From Trogon surrucura (Eukaryota > Chordata > Aves > Trogoniformes > Trogonidae): a stretch of DNA of 64,000 bases. Below are positions 39,386 to 52,111 of the stretch, piece after piece. The notes below the pieces were generated by a model. The model was not told the DNA's origin. It was given only the letters and a program-made list of their open reading frames with translations, and searched no databases. The stretch lies in the NCBI GenBank assembly GCA_020746105.1, contig CM036623.1, positions 6,864,001 to 6,928,000 on the forward strand. Direction: 5' to 3'. Made by a program: the position numbers and the translations under genes. Numbering within the stretch: the first letter of the stretch is position 1; each line of letters begins with the position of its first letter.

Positions 39386-42300
39386 GGTTACTCCATCTCT
39401 TCAGGAAGCTTTTAACAAAAGAGAAGCGAATGCATTTTGAAGCAAGATGAGAAATACTGTGTTCCCAACACCACTGCCATTCCCAGCACACAGGACAGTG
39501 CCCTGGGGTCAGCAGCATCTTGTTAGAAGGAAACACGGACAAACCAACAATGTTACGTGCAGTAATTCAAACTTTCGCCTTGTAGGGGTTGTTCTCCTTT
39601 GAAATGCCCAGGAAACTCTGCTTTTGTTTGTTTTTAAGGGGATGTGCACTTCTTATGCGACTAAACAGGAACCGGATCCTGGATATAGACATGAGAAGAA
39701 CACAACATATGTAACAGAATCTGCTCTAATAACCTACCAAGCTCTGGTATATCGGTATGAGTTGTGGTAGATCCCACTTACCTCCTTCAGTAGAGTTTTC
39801 ATGTAGTAAGGATCCTAATTGTTCAGATTAGCTTTAGGTGAGATTTCTTTTTCCTTTAATTTGTCTGGATAGCTCTGAGGCTTCTAAAAAGCTCCTGCAC
39901 ACAGGTGTACGAAAACACCAAGAAATAGAAATATTGCATGGATCATGCTCATTTCCAATTACAGACATCTAGAGGAGACCAGCTGTCCAGTAAATAAGGG
40001 CTAAAAAAAAAAAGAGCCCTACAATTTCAGCCCAAAATGCTGATGGGGAGCATGGGACACCCAAGTACCAATGTGACTGTGGGAGGGGCTGGTGAGGAGA
40101 AACCTGCTGGCATGGAAGGAAGGAGGGGAGAATAGCAAAACTTTAGAGAGTTTGAGTGAAAAGAAGTGCCATGGAACTGGGTACTGGTATTTTTTTCGTA
40201 ATACCAACAAGCATATCCAAATTCCAAAGGCTTTTTTATGCAGGAATACGTGCTGATTCCAATGAAAGAGCTAGCGGGAATCACTGCGCTGATCCCCTGG
40301 GGACACAGTTCATGTGCCTCTCATCTTGTTGAAGCTTTCTTGGCTACTTTTCTGGAAAGAGCTGTTACAGCCGGCAGAGAGCCCAGGTGATGGCACTGGG
40401 AATTCAACAGCTCAGAAATCTGACAGCTCTAGGCAGTGACCCCTCATTCCATGCCTGGGTTGCTCTGCACCTACACGGAGACTTAGGAAGGGAAAAAAGA
40501 CCAAGAGGGAAGATAGAGATTTAGATACTCTAACCACTGACGTGGTCTGCCATTTTCTCTGCTGCTTTAGTAATTTTATAATTCTGCCTATTTTAGTGTT
40601 GTTCTGCACTTTTGACTTTGACTGCTAGAAAACTGTGCTAAATAAAACAGAATTTTTATGGCATTCTACTTATGCTTTTTTATTGTGACTATTTTTACAT
40701 GACAACAGATGTCATTCCTAATTTCCATAGCTTTCTTCGACTTTGGGGGTCATATCACCTACAGGGATGCTTTCTGTTTTTGCAGATTGATAAAACAGTT
40801 CGTCAATACCCCCGTTGTACTTCAAGAACCTTCTGAGAACACAGCAGGCACCAGTACAGTGTTTTGCAAGACTGATAGCTAAATAATTTGCAGTGTCCTC
40901 TGGTCTTCAGTCTTTCAGATAAGCTCTCTATTCTCATTCCTCAATTGCCACAAATATAAATGAGTGCTCTGAACAGCCATATATTGATTGTCCGACAGGA
41001 TTTCATCAACCACAGAAGAAGAGAGCTCAGTACTTCTCAATAAACCGTGATACCCGTGCCTAATGCTTCGGTTGTTAGAAGGAGGCGGGTTTGGAACCTA
41101 TGAAGGTAACTACTTCATGTCAGAGCTACAGAGGGAGAGAAAACATGCCACTGTTTGGATCAAGATTCATGAAGGCGAGATTCAAGCACCACGGAAGAAA
41201 AGAAAACACATGACGGAGGATGAGCAGCGGGGCTTGACGCACACGAACATGAGTGTGAATCAGGCTGGCTCGCACAGTCTGAGTTCACAGGGCAAGTCAC
41301 AGAACAGCCACCCTTGTCACTGTAGATAGGCAGAGGAACCATCTGAAGTATTTGGCAAAAGACTTTCAGATCACTTAAAAGCAAGATGAAATTTTTGAGA
41401 GTTTCCACATTCATAGTGCCTGTTTCTCATAGACTGGTTTTTCAACCAGGAAATGTTTTCCTTTGGGCATTTTGTTGTTTTTCCTCCCTTGTAAAGGTAA
41501 TGTTACTTTAAAACCCACTGTGATACTCTTACTTTTGCATTTTCTGTCTGCTGAATCTCCATGAAATACAGCAGGGTATAATGAAACCTATTACCATTTA
41601 GAGACAATATTGAGCAGACGAGCAAAAGGTGACAAGTTATCTTTATTGCACTGCTATGTTACTCACTCATGCCAATTAGTCTTTACTGGATTCATTTGGT
41701 GCAATAATACAAAGTGCATTGCACGGAACACATGAAGCCTATCTCTTAGACACAGTTCAGGAAGTCCTTATTATTTCCCTAATAACATTTCAGATAATGT
41801 CATGAACATCATTATTAGCAGCATCTCAGGAATGGAGCATATAAATGACTTTGCTTTGAATCTGTGCAGTTATTCCTAAATTCCTCTTATTTTGAAGAAA
41901 GAGGGATTTAGAAAATAAGGAGGAATGCTATACTGAGTTGATTGCAAGGTGATAGAGTGTTCATGAATACCACCCATTGTGTCAAATGACTCACACATCT
42001 GTCAGGTGTGCCGCATTAGCCCACAGAAAGCCTTTCGTACATGTTGTGTCCTATTAAAAAAAAAAAAAAATTTGCTTTGTCTCTTGATGTCAATCATGCT
42101 GATGGATGGGCCCAAGGTGTTAATGAGTAAGCTTTAAAAAATATTTATGCTCTGCCAAATCTCTGCATCACGTCAGTAGGCACTAAGCTAGGCAGTTGGA
42201 AGTAACAGAATATTTAGAAAGGACAGCTCTTCTTCTGACTCATTAAAAAAAAAGCATGTTTTTAAGCTCTCTCTACCAATTCTCTTGAGCCCTTTGTGGG

Positions 42301-42427
42301 TTTTTTTATAAACATGATTTAACAACATTGTATCAGTTTACCTAAAACAGATTAACTCTGAGTGACTTTGATACTTCCTCAGTTACACTTGCCTTTACAT
42401 TTTGCTAAGTGTAAAATCTAAAATCAA

Positions 42428-42472
42428 TGAGCCAAATTCTTGAGTTACTCCAGATTTTTTTCTGGGTAACTA
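42428..42472. repeat. ancient sauropsid interspersed repeat, relic
   Basis: GAGCCAAATTCTTGAGTTACTCCAGATTT matches the outer arm of the same old repeat theme as at 25938 (GGCCAAATTCT, then GAGTTACTCCGGATTT). It is a short, diverged fragment and the family name is uncertain. Confidence 0.45.
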
Positions 42473-44679
42473 AGACAGACATCTTAACACATTCTGTTTA
42501 GTACGTGTCATGCAACACTTTCAATTTTATTCTGCCATGGAAATAATATAACACAAGAGTCTCTTAACTGTGAGATACAGGAATTGTCGTTTGAGGGGAA
42601 TCAAGTGTGACTCGCAGTTTCTCAGAATTAAACCCAGAAGAGGCTGCTCTGGCTGCCCTGTTGGATTTGCTCCAGAGCAGAGCCCAGCGTGCTTCCCACA
42701 TTTCTCTCTACCTACTGCACACCTTCCGAAGAAGAGCACTGGTTTGCTTTCAAGACTGCAAATCGTCACGCGCTCCCTCAACAATTTGCCCCAACATGAC
42801 TGACTCCAACTCAAAGCAACTTTCCCTGACACAATCTATTAAGCTAAGCTTAGGTCATATATGCTTTTGCCTGTTCCTCTCAAAAGGATCTAATCAAAAT
42901 AACCTAAACACTGGAGCTGGATGAAGTGGTGGTAACTTTGCAGTCTGTGTGAAATGTCCCCTGTTTTCCAGTGCAGAATTTCAAATTGCTTCACTTTGAC
43001 CAGTTCTATAGTCATAGGAACCTTTCTCTTCAAAGTTTGCAGGAGAAAAATTACTCTTAAAATATAATCTATTTAAATAATTTTCATCTAACTCTGAAAC
43101 TACTGAACGAGATAACAAAACAGTCACTTTTTTTCATTAACTCTGCGCTACACTTAATTTTTTAAAAAACTTGTTCTGTGAAGGAAATACACATCCATAT
43201 TACAAAACATATACTGAATAAAGATTCTGATTAACTTCAGTATTTTCTCATGGCACTAAGTTTCTGTAGAACCTATGACTAAAAGAGAATCTCAGCTAAA
43301 ACCAGTACTGGCTTTCTTGCAGTTTTCTTATTAGTGAGGCAATGAAATACAGATGTTATATATGGCTGGACTGAGTCATATGTGTCATAACATAGATCAT
43401 TGTTCAGTGCAGGTGGGATCAGAAAGAAATCACATTTTAAAGAATGCTTAGAGCCTAATGCAGTTAGATTGCGCTCCAAATTAAAAAAAAAAAAAAAAAA
43501 CACATAATTGCAGAGAAAGTATTGATAAAATAATTTATTTTTCATTCTGGTGTCTACAATGTCTACTATCCAGGTAATTCAACTAGAGAGATTCCTTTTC
43601 AGGAATAGATGGACTGATTAGAACTTGACACCAAATTTTTATTCCATTTCTGGAAGAAAAATGAGATTTAGAGAGAATTTCTCAGCCTGATTTTGGATGA
43701 AAAAAGTCAAAACCCTGAAAACACCTAAAAAACAATGGACTGAAAACAGTCTCAGCATAAGTCTGTCATAGTGTTTCATTGTTATATTTATATTTAAGTT
43801 TGTTTTCTCTTCTGATTATATTTAACTTAAAATTATAAATAAAACAGCTCTTGATGTTCTAAGTTATTAAGAAATAAACACAGAGCATTTCACTAACATT
43901 TGACTTATTCCTGGAAGCTTCAAATGAAAAATTCATTTTAAAAACATATTATATCAGTGGTGTCTTGTTTAAGTGCATCATGGTTTTCAAAAAAAAAAAA
44001 AAAAAAAACAAAAAAAAAAAACAAAAAATACCCAAACCACTAAATACAATTTTTCACCCTCTCTTCTACAGGCTTCCAAAAAAAATGTTCGGGTTTTCAG
44101 TCTCATTTTTGTAATATTAATGATTCTAATATGTTACCAAATGGAGAAGATTAGTTTTTCCTCTGAAGAGCATATGTTAATGCCAAGCCCTGGGTTGATT
44201 GACAGCAATGATGATCAAAGATGCCACCTAAATTGCTTTTCTATTCCTATTGCTAGTGTATTTCCCAAAGGACTCAAACCAAAGACTCAAGCTACGACAC
44301 CAGCATTAGCAAGACTGAAAGAAGCACTGAAAATGTTTCGGAGCAGATCCTCAACCAGTGAAACTTGGCAGTGCTCCACTGACTTCTTGTTTTCACTCCT
44401 TCTCCTTCTGTCTCGCTTGTGCTTATGTGTGGGCTGCTGCCCTGCCTTAGACATTTTTTTGAGGAACAGACTCACAGCAAGCAAAGCAGATAGATTAAAT
44501 AGGTAGAAACCTTTGAGCAACCTACAGGAAGTTGAACAACAATCTAAAAATAGAACCGTTTACAAAATAATAGTATTTATTGGTGCCACAACATGGGCTC
44601 AAATTCTCAGCTGCTATAAACAAGGATAGGTTCTATTGCTGGAAGTGGAGCTGGACCACTTGATATCTAATTAAGATCT
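42473..44679. other. unique sequence with A-rich tracts
   Basis: Holds an A18 run (43483-43500) and an A-rich tract (43989-44028). An open frame behind a splice-acceptor-like site at 44071 is listed under findings but not called a gene. The frames at 42527-42832 minus and 42607-42924 plus have no recognisable domain. Confidence 0.5.
43989..44028 (+). repeat. A-rich tract
   Basis: Forty bases, all A except two C. It forms the lysine-rich start of the open frame 43973-44506, which is therefore unlikely to start there. Confidence 0.9.
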
Positions 44680-44866
44680 ACTTCTGTTGACACCAAAGGA
44701 GCTACACCAGCTAATGAGAATCTTGTCTAATTTATTAAATTACTCAAAATTATGTGCTACTGCATCTATGACAGTTTTGTTGTGAGAAGAGAAGAGAAAT
44801 CTCTCTGAAACTAAAGAGGCCTAATTCTCCCCTTTGTAACGCTGTTGGAAATCATCAGGAGTAGTA
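44680..44866. repeat. ancient sauropsid interspersed repeat, two relic segments
   Basis: The first segment (44680-44730; CTGTTGACACCAAAGGAGC, then TACACCAGCTAATGAGAATC) and the second (44818-44866; CCTAATTCTCCCCTTTGTAA, then GAAATCATCAGGAG) correspond to opposite arms of the same old repeat theme. About 90 bp lies between them. They could be one palindromic element with an insertion, or two independent copies. Confidence 0.4.
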
Positions 44867-46882
44867 GAGCTTAAGTAATATGAGCATAAAACTGATAGGG
44901 ATGACATAAATGCCAGCAAAAGAAAAACAGCAATTTCCCAGACTTAAGAAAAAAGATAAGGACTTAACAATGTTTTTAAAAGCTGTGGCATGGGAGTTTG
45001 TAACACTAGCTAACTAGATATTTCTTAATTTTTAACTGTAATGGAAAGATAGCATTCTTCTGTAGAAAGAGATGGAGATCTCTAAGAACCAACAGCCGTG
45101 TCACTGTGGTTTCATTACACAATATTTGCCTAAGACCACAACAAAGCTTTTTTACTTTGCTCCCAGAACTGATCCTCTCTTTATGAGCAATAACAGTGTT
45201 GGACTAATGAGGGTGGACATTTGTTCTCTTCTCTGTAATCTGAATTCTAATCGTTGGCACAACTGGTTTCATGTACTGTATGCCCACAACTAAATAAGAG
45301 AACTTAACAAAGCTTCTGGTGCACAAAAACGTGAAAGATTTTGAACTAAAAGTTCTCTGTCACTAGACTCATTTTTGTTTTGTCTTCAATCTGATTTTAA
45401 AAATTGTTCTTGCACAAGGGCATCCTCTCTTTCTGGTCGTTGCTATATAGAAATTAGAAATGAAATGAAGCTGAAAGCCAGGAGCAATCTCTAAGAAAGA
45501 AACCTACTCTGCAGGCTATGGTAAGGTATACTTTTACAACAGTAAAGCCTTTTAAAAAAATAACAATAAATGCAGGAAAAAATGAAGCGCTGTTGTGACT
45601 GTCGGATTTCACTGGGCCCTTTGGGCCCTGCTGCTTAACCACTTCTTTAAGAATACTAGACAAGGTTCAAACTGAGCAAGAGGCTCTTCTAGAGTTTCAG
45701 TAAGCCCAGACTGCCCATGTGTCTTATTCCAGGCTGAGATAAAAAACAGAACAGTAGAACCTGATCTCAAGGACTCTGAATGTGTTGTTCTAGATGTTGG
45801 AGTCAGCATCAGTTATTTCCAGTTTCCATTGGGTATTTGTTTGTTTCATGCCCGTTTTCTTGGCATAGTAAGATGAAAGGGATAAGTGTGTTAGTTTTTC
45901 CATCAGCGTTGGCTGTCTTGGAATCATAACATCACAAACATGAAACTTTCACCAGAATTAACCAAAGCTTAGTTTAAATGGTCCTGAACCAATCCTTAGT
46001 CACAGCTTTAGGTGCTCAAGTGTTCAGGAATTTGAAGTTCATCCCAGATGATCAGAAATTCCTTAACAGGAATTCCTATACAGGCAGAGTATAAGGAAGT
46101 TGCCTCTTACTCATGTACAGAAATGGAATTTGACTCCCCAGCTTGCTGCAGTCGAAATGAAGATATTTCTATGTCATAGTGGTTTAAACCCACTGAATAT
46201 AGGATGTAACTGTTCTGTGTAGCAGATGTTATATCAATAGGCAAGCTGTATGACAGAAGGATTGAGTCACTCGGAGGGTGACGATCTAATTGCAGTTGGT
46301 CATGCTGTAGATACTTAAGAAATCCATAAGAATGGTAAAACCAAAAAGGCAGATGAGCAGAAAGGAGGGAATATTTCGCTGTGCATATCGGTTGAACTGA
46401 GCCTTTTACTGGGCTGCGGTGGGAACAATGTTTCACCATGGTGTTGTGCGACAGGGTCAGACAGCTGCTGAGCTCCCTTGCAAAACCAATTCTTTAATAT
46501 TGAGCTTAGAAAACTAAACCTCAGTAATTAAAATAAATCAAACGGTTGTAGGGTATTTTCTATGTCCCAGTGTTTTCTAGGGCAAATATGATATCCTTCA
46601 GTTTAACTTGACACTTCTAAATAGGAAAGTAAACTGAATTTTGAGATAGCTCACTTAGTAGAAGGAATAAGCTGGAGTGAGGAAACCCAGAGTATCCGGT
46701 TAAAGGTGTTATGAAATGACAGCCTTCAACTATTGAAGGAGTTACCCAATATCTTGATAAAGATGTCAAGCAGAGCATCAGGCCAGATAAGGGTTAAGGA
46801 AGTGGAAAACACAAAGAGGGATACCTATGAAAAGGGGTCTCGTGCAACAAGGGGCCTCATCAGAGAGATGAAGAAGTTAATC
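44867..46882. other. unique sequence
   Basis: No gene recognised. The longest frame is 46107-46439 on minus (110 codons), with no recognisable domain. Confidence 0.5.
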
Positions 46883-46887
46883 GAAGG
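46883..46887. repeat. target-site duplication, left
   Basis: GAAGG directly before the LTR terminus. The same five bases follow its other end at 47669-47673. Confidence 0.85.
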
Positions 46888-47020
46888 TGTCGCGGGTTAG
46901 GGCTGGGCCGGCCACTAACGTGGACAGATGCTCTCTAACCCCCTCTTCCCCCCAAAATGGGAAGAGAAAAGAGAATGAGGCAGAGAGACTTATGAGTTAG
47001 AGAAGAAAAACTAGAACAGC

Positions 47021-47026
47021 TTTAAT
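47021..47026 (-). terminator. LTR polyadenylation signal
   Basis: ATTAAA on minus, about 285 nt downstream of the TATA box, where the R-U5 boundary of an ERVL LTR would be. It is a common functional variant of AATAAA. Confidence 0.5.
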
Positions 47027-47308
47027 AAAAATAATGGAAATAATGGTGAAAAGATAAAAGTAGAGAACTATATACAACTATAGATAGTAGTCTGATATCA
47101 AACCCGACTCCCTCCCCTGATAGCGATCCCTACTGGGGCTGCAGGGCAGGAGGCACTGGGGAAGCCCCAGGCTCAGTGGCAGCAGGAGCTGGATACAGGG
47201 AGCTGGATTCGGGAACTCAGGATCGGGATCAAAAGCAGGAGGTCAGATGGAGTCCTCTCTGGACACCGGCCAGTGCAGAAAAGGGCCGAAACTCTTGTGA
47301 TCACTCAG

Positions 47309-47314
47309 TTTATA
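47309..47314 (-). promoter_or_regulatory. LTR TATA box
   Basis: TATAAA on minus inside AGTATAAACTGAG, the usual U3 promoter position of avian ERVL LTRs. Present activity is unknown. Confidence 0.55.
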
Positions 47315-47668
47315 CTAAATATGACATATATGGGGTGGAATACTCTCGTTGGTCACCTGTCCTGTCTATCACCCCCCGAAGGTGCAACCTTGAACTTCCC
47401 TGTGACCCCTCTTACTACCCGGCATCCCCAGCGGGGCACACAGGAGCCAGCAGTGGCCTTGGTCACTATAGGGATAAGTATCAGCAAGAGCCTTTCTGCA
47501 TCCCAGTCCGAGGCAGTGACTGCAAACATCAGGTGTTATCACTGCCAGCAGCACACACTGTCTGCAAAAACATGCTGCTGACTTCAGAACGTGCAGCCTT
47601 TTAGAAGACACTAAACTGAAAAGTAAAAATCACTAAACAGGACTGGGTTTTTAGCTAAACCCAGGACA

Positions 47669-47673
47669 GAAGG
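47669..47673. repeat. target-site duplication, right
   Basis: GAAGG directly after the LTR, identical to 46883-46887. Confidence 0.85.
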
Positions 47674-48558
47674 CCAAAGGACCTCAGTGACAAGAAAACC
47701 ACACAATTCAGGGGACAGTGGCAGGCATCCCATGGGGCTTTTAGCAGAAGGAAAGAAAATAAGTCTCCCCATAACTGTTTAATCCTTCCCCGAAGAACTT
47801 CATTTAGTAACCCATGATAATAAGCTATTAAGTCTTTATTCAGGCTCTTGGCACATCTTATATAACTACCATTAGTAACAGTTACTTTTGGCTACAAATA
47901 AAATTGAAGCCCTCAGGTTCAAATCCAGCTCCTGATTTGAAATGCAAGTCCAAATTAACACTATCAGAGACATAAAAAGGGAAATAGAGTAACTGTTTTA
48001 AAAATACATTCATCAGAAGAAGCATTATCAGTGCTCTTTAAATGTAAATGAGAAAAATATCAATGTACAGAACAGAGATAGAAAGCAGAAGATACAAAGT
48101 TTGGCCAGTCCAAAACACAGAGATGGCATCACTGGGAGGTTAATAGTACAAAACTAAAGATAAAAAAGCTAAGAACCTGGTAAATAAAAATCATCTAGAA
48201 TTCATCAAGACCTTATATCATTAGAGAAGTTTAAAAAAATCAAGTGCAACTTTAAAAAAAAAAAGAAAAAACCAGCCCTTTCCAATACCAGTTAATATTA
48301 AAAAAAAATAGTTAATTAAAACCCCAATACCTCCCAATGAGCAAATGTGGTGATAAAACCTAGGCATATAACTAACTGCAGAGATACATAGGTAGGATAT
48401 CTAATAACAAAAAAAAATATTATATTAGAGCTTTATTTGAGATTATCAAGATGGACCAGACAGCTCTTTATATAGTTAAGAGAATTTTAGCATTTCTGCT
48501 AAACGCATCATGCTTTTATAACACAGGCAATTTTGCTTCTCCATCTATTTCACTTTTA
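47674..48558. other. unique sequence
   Basis: No gene recognised. GGTTCAAATCC at about 47921-47931 is an exact tRNA box B and could be a MIR relic, but the flanks do not support a firm call. A-rich runs lie near 48251 and 48300. Confidence 0.45.
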
Positions 48559-49080
48559 TCGAATCGTTTAGGTTGGAAAAGAACTTCTAGATCACCAAGA
48601 CCAGCTATTAACCTTGAAATGCCAGGTCCACCACTAAACCACGTCCCTGAGCCTCTCATCTACATGTCTTAAATACCTCCATGAATGGCAAGCCCCCACG
48701 TCCCTGGGCAACCTATTCCAGTGCTTGCCAACCCTTTTGGTGAAGTTTTTCCTAATACAGTCTAAACCACCCCAGCACAACTTGAGGCTGTTTTCTCTTG
48801 TCCTAATTCTTTCATATTGGCCCTTCTCTGTTCCCTGCAGAAAGGAGCCTCCTGTGACAACGATCCCATCCTTTGTGGGAGTAGTTTTGGTGCTGGGTGC
48901 TGGCTGACTTAATCTTGGCAACACCTCTAAACTGGGTGAACCATCATCCTCATCATTACTCAGCTCCACTTGCAGAGCTTCATACCCAGATGCAACAGCA
49001 CCTGGAAGGTGGGGAAGTCACAGAGGAGACACCTGCTGTACGGGACAGGAACTTGTCACCATTGTCCCCTGTCCCTTGAG
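48559..49080 (-). mobile_element. old CR1 LINE copy, internally deleted and chimeric
   Basis: A diverged CR1 copy, sense on minus, of an older subfamily than the copies at 870 and 32419. Its 3' end (48559-48633) has CTTTTCCAACCTAAACGATT. One open frame (48969-48634, 111 codons) contains two CR1 parts. Residues 33-48 read KDGIVVTGGSFLQGTE, like the GDSLLRGTE block opening the ORF1 esterase (SGNH) domain, with Asp replaced by Gly. Residues 58-110 contain RENSLKLC, IRKNFTKRVGKHWNRLPRDV and ERLRDVV, the ORF2 C-terminus. Everything between, several kb in a full element, is missing, and the join (about 48800-48825) is in frame. The 48970-49080 part is probably more ORF1 but is less clear. Confidence 0.65.
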
Positions 49081-52000
49081 CCCCTGTGCTCAGCTCCCCT
49101 GGATCATCCAGCCTTTCTATCACGATGATTTCCTTTTACTGGTGCAAATATAACCTAAAAAATTCAGACCTCAATTAACCCAGGAAAATAGACTTGTCCA
49201 ATAAATTATTTAACAATACCTATTCTGTGAGACAGCCCTCTTGATTTTTTGTAATTGTTGTGGTCCTGCTTTCACACCTTTAACCATTTGTAAAAGGTAA
49301 CGATTTGCAATTACATCCCTTAACCAAATGTCAGGTTCGTCATACTCTAATGTGTTTTATTTGATAGCAATCAAGACAGTTCATAGAAGATATGAAAAGG
49401 AAAAGCAGTGATTGGTGAAGAAAAGAAGTCAGCAACGGAAACCTTAGGCTATGGAAGGGTAAAGGTTACCTCTCACTGGAATCCATCCTTCCTGAGCTGA
49501 CACATGCCTGCAGAAAATAAAGAAAAGAAAAATTATTACTAATGAGGCCTCCATGAGAGAATGATATTTGCAGGCATTAAGAAATCAGCCAGCAGAGAAG
49601 AAAAGCATGAAGTGGTTCCAAACAAATGAAGGCTGAGCTGAATTCAGCTGCAGCACTATCTCTTCCCAAGGAGGAAGAGGCAATCTGGGAGCAAACAGAG
49701 CATTTGTCAGTCATCAGGGCTGTAATGGAGAGAAATGGCTGTGAGACTTTTTTTGCAGTAACCACATAAAGATGGTTACATATTTAGGCTTGCCAGGCTT
49801 CTAGGCTTGATCGAGACTGCCGAGGTTACAGGGTGTTTCTCATGAGGGATTGCAGCGCAGCCTGAACCTGTTGCGCATGGGTCACAGCAGATGCTGCACA
49901 TTTTATGAATATTTCGCTCTACTATATGTGAAATTTCGGGTAACACTCAGTTTCCCTGGCACTTCTGGGCCACGTAACTAGCCAGAAACTGTAGCCAGGG
50001 CACTCAGTGTAGTATATATCCCTGGTAGAGATATTGTAAGTTTTGGGGTAGGAGTATAGTAAGGTCACATTGGTAAATTTAGCAAATCTTAGTGCAGCAT
50101 GCAGCGTGCTAGGAACAGTTCAGGAAGTTACTGCATTTGCACTCACATCACAGAACCACAAAAGCTTTCTTGCTTCTTTCTTGTCCTGTGTGATAGTCGG
50201 TGAATTCGGGAATGAATGACAGGTCTTCTTCCCTTCCCTCCTTTCTCCCACCCACTTTGCCTTCGCTTGCTGATGGGGAGATGCTCTTGAATCATAGCCA
50301 CCCTGTAAGAACACCGTCAGGTTCTGTGGACAAAAATAGAACCTCATAAATTGTTTTTGTGTAAGAGGGTGACTGAATCACCACTGATATCAGTAGATAT
50401 GGGAACTTGTAGCCTATAAATCCCAATAGCTTCTCCTCAGTAGAGTGCTCCCAGTATTATTCACACACGCACAATTTTTCATAAAAAGACTTGCTCATTT
50501 CAAGGTATTTTTAGTATCTGAAATGACCTCTCAACAGATATACTACTTGTCATGAGTTCAGGTTAATCTTCAGAAGAACTTGAGGAGCTTATATCACTGA
50601 AGATGCTTTGTTTCAACATACTTCCAGTCTTCTCAGACTCTTCATTTCAACCCAATCCTCATGCAGCCTGTGGTTTATCTGAGATCCTTAGATTACTTTC
50701 TGTTTCTCATTGTCTCTAAACCCTAATTTTTCTTTTTTTTTCCGATTTATCCCTAGTCTTTCTCTCATTACTGAGTCACTGTGAGCACAAAAAAAAAAGG
50801 CATGTTAATCTAAGGTTCTTCTGCTACTGCTGTGCAGCATCAGGCAATCTTAGTACTTCAAAGAGTAGATTGCATCATCAGTACCCACTTGCCCAAAAGA
50901 TTTAGACAACAAATATCGTCCAAAATTCTTTGAGTCGTTCTCCTGTTGTAGCCTCACATCTAGTATGATAGTTTTGAGCAAGCTTGAGCAGACAATATTA
51001 AGTAAAGATAGAAGAATTACTACTGGATCTATTGAATCTATTCAATTGTGCTGCGAAACACAAAATTTTTGATGTTTGTTACGGCAGATGTGGATTGCAG
51101 TTGGCAATATTAATTTCAGAAGGATAAACTTCTCAGAGCTCATTTTGGAATTTCTCTCCATGTGTCCTTCCCACTGCTTTGATTCTCCTCTATAGCAGAA
51201 TCACAAAGTAAACATTCATAATCAGATTACACGGCCCAGTGATTCTGAATATTACCTGATTACTTCACTTCCCAGACTCAGGGTACACAACGACATTGTT
51301 CAAAACTAATTGAGAAGTACAGATAGAAAGACAGTCAGCAATACTTGAGAGGGTGGGTATCTTTGCTGGAAAAAATCCCAGAAAATCATTTTCTAAATAA
51401 TATATTGAAATTATATGGTTGCCCTTCAGACACTAAGGAATAAAGCAGGTCACTATACTTGATGTTTTAACATAACAACAAAATGTGCAGCTGATGCACA
51501 CTGAAGCCACCTTACACTGGAGCAACACTAGGGACCAGAACTAAGAGCATTGTCATTGCTCTCAATATTCAGGCATTTAACATGCTGGGATGTTATGCTT
51601 AAAAAGTTGTGAGGTTCCATTCTCGTCTTCACCTGAAATTTGTTGCGTTAACACTGGGCAGGTTGGTGATGCACACCATGTTGTATTGCAATGAATTTTA
51701 TGGGACAGGGCAGTTAATTCTGTAAATCAATTACACTGCTCTAAGAAAAAACAATTGAAAAAAATTGTAATTGACTGGAAGGGGCAGTAGCCTTCAGGAA
51801 AGACTAAGGGAAAATTATACTCTAGAGCTGGAATATTAATGAAAAGTTCAATTAAAGTCCAGACTCCAGTCTTTGGAGTTTGTCATCCCTTACACTTCAG
51901 AAATGTTACAAAAGAAGCTTTGGCGCTGCACCACACAGGAATGTAAAGTAGATGTAAAAGTAACTCTTAACCTTTGCTTTAAAAGCCTCACGCTTTCACA

Positions 52001-52111
52001 TTCCAGTAAAAATATTGAATAACTTCTGCCTCTGTGATTCTGAAATCTACACTTTTGAGAAATAAACTACCCAACATCAAATATATATAAATTCAACTAA
52101 TATCAAAGGAC
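49081..52111. other. unique sequence
   Basis: No gene recognised. A weak match to the ancient repeat theme lies at 51511-51545 (TTACACTGGAGCAACAC). Open frames are under 80 codons. Confidence 0.45.

Larger units (their letters stand above)
35991..42427. other. unique sequence
   Basis: About 6.4 kb without a recognised gene or transposon. A G9 run with nearby G tracts (36067-36084), a small hairpin (38451-38475) and an A22 run (39364-39385) are noted. The open frames at 36744-37067 (107 codons), 38918-39352 minus (144 codons) and 41063-41329 (88 codons) lack recognisable domains. Confidence 0.5.
46888..47668 (-). mobile_element. solo LTR, avian ERVL type
   Basis: A complete 781-bp long terminal repeat left after recombination between the two LTRs of an endogenous retrovirus; no internal retroviral gene remains. 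Sense is minus: it starts at 47668 with TGTCCTGGGTTTAGC and ends at 46888 with AACCCGCGACA, so the TG...CA termini are present. A GAAGG duplication flanks it exactly. Internal order fits avian ERVL LTRs: GATAACACCTGATGTTT, then ACCAACGAGAGTATTCC, a TATA box (47309-47314), an ATTAAA signal (47021-47026), and a purine-rich U5 before the end. Open frames inside (47176-47604 plus, 142 codons; 47369-47611 minus) are incidental. The intact duplication suggests a fairly recent insertion, but its age cannot be read from one LTR. Confidence 0.88.

Noticed and set aside
47176-47611. Open frames of up to 142 codons
   Set aside because: They lie wholly inside the solo LTR, which does not encode protein.
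47915-47950. MIR-like segment with exact box B
   Set aside because: Only about 11 bases match well and the flanks do not follow the MIR order.
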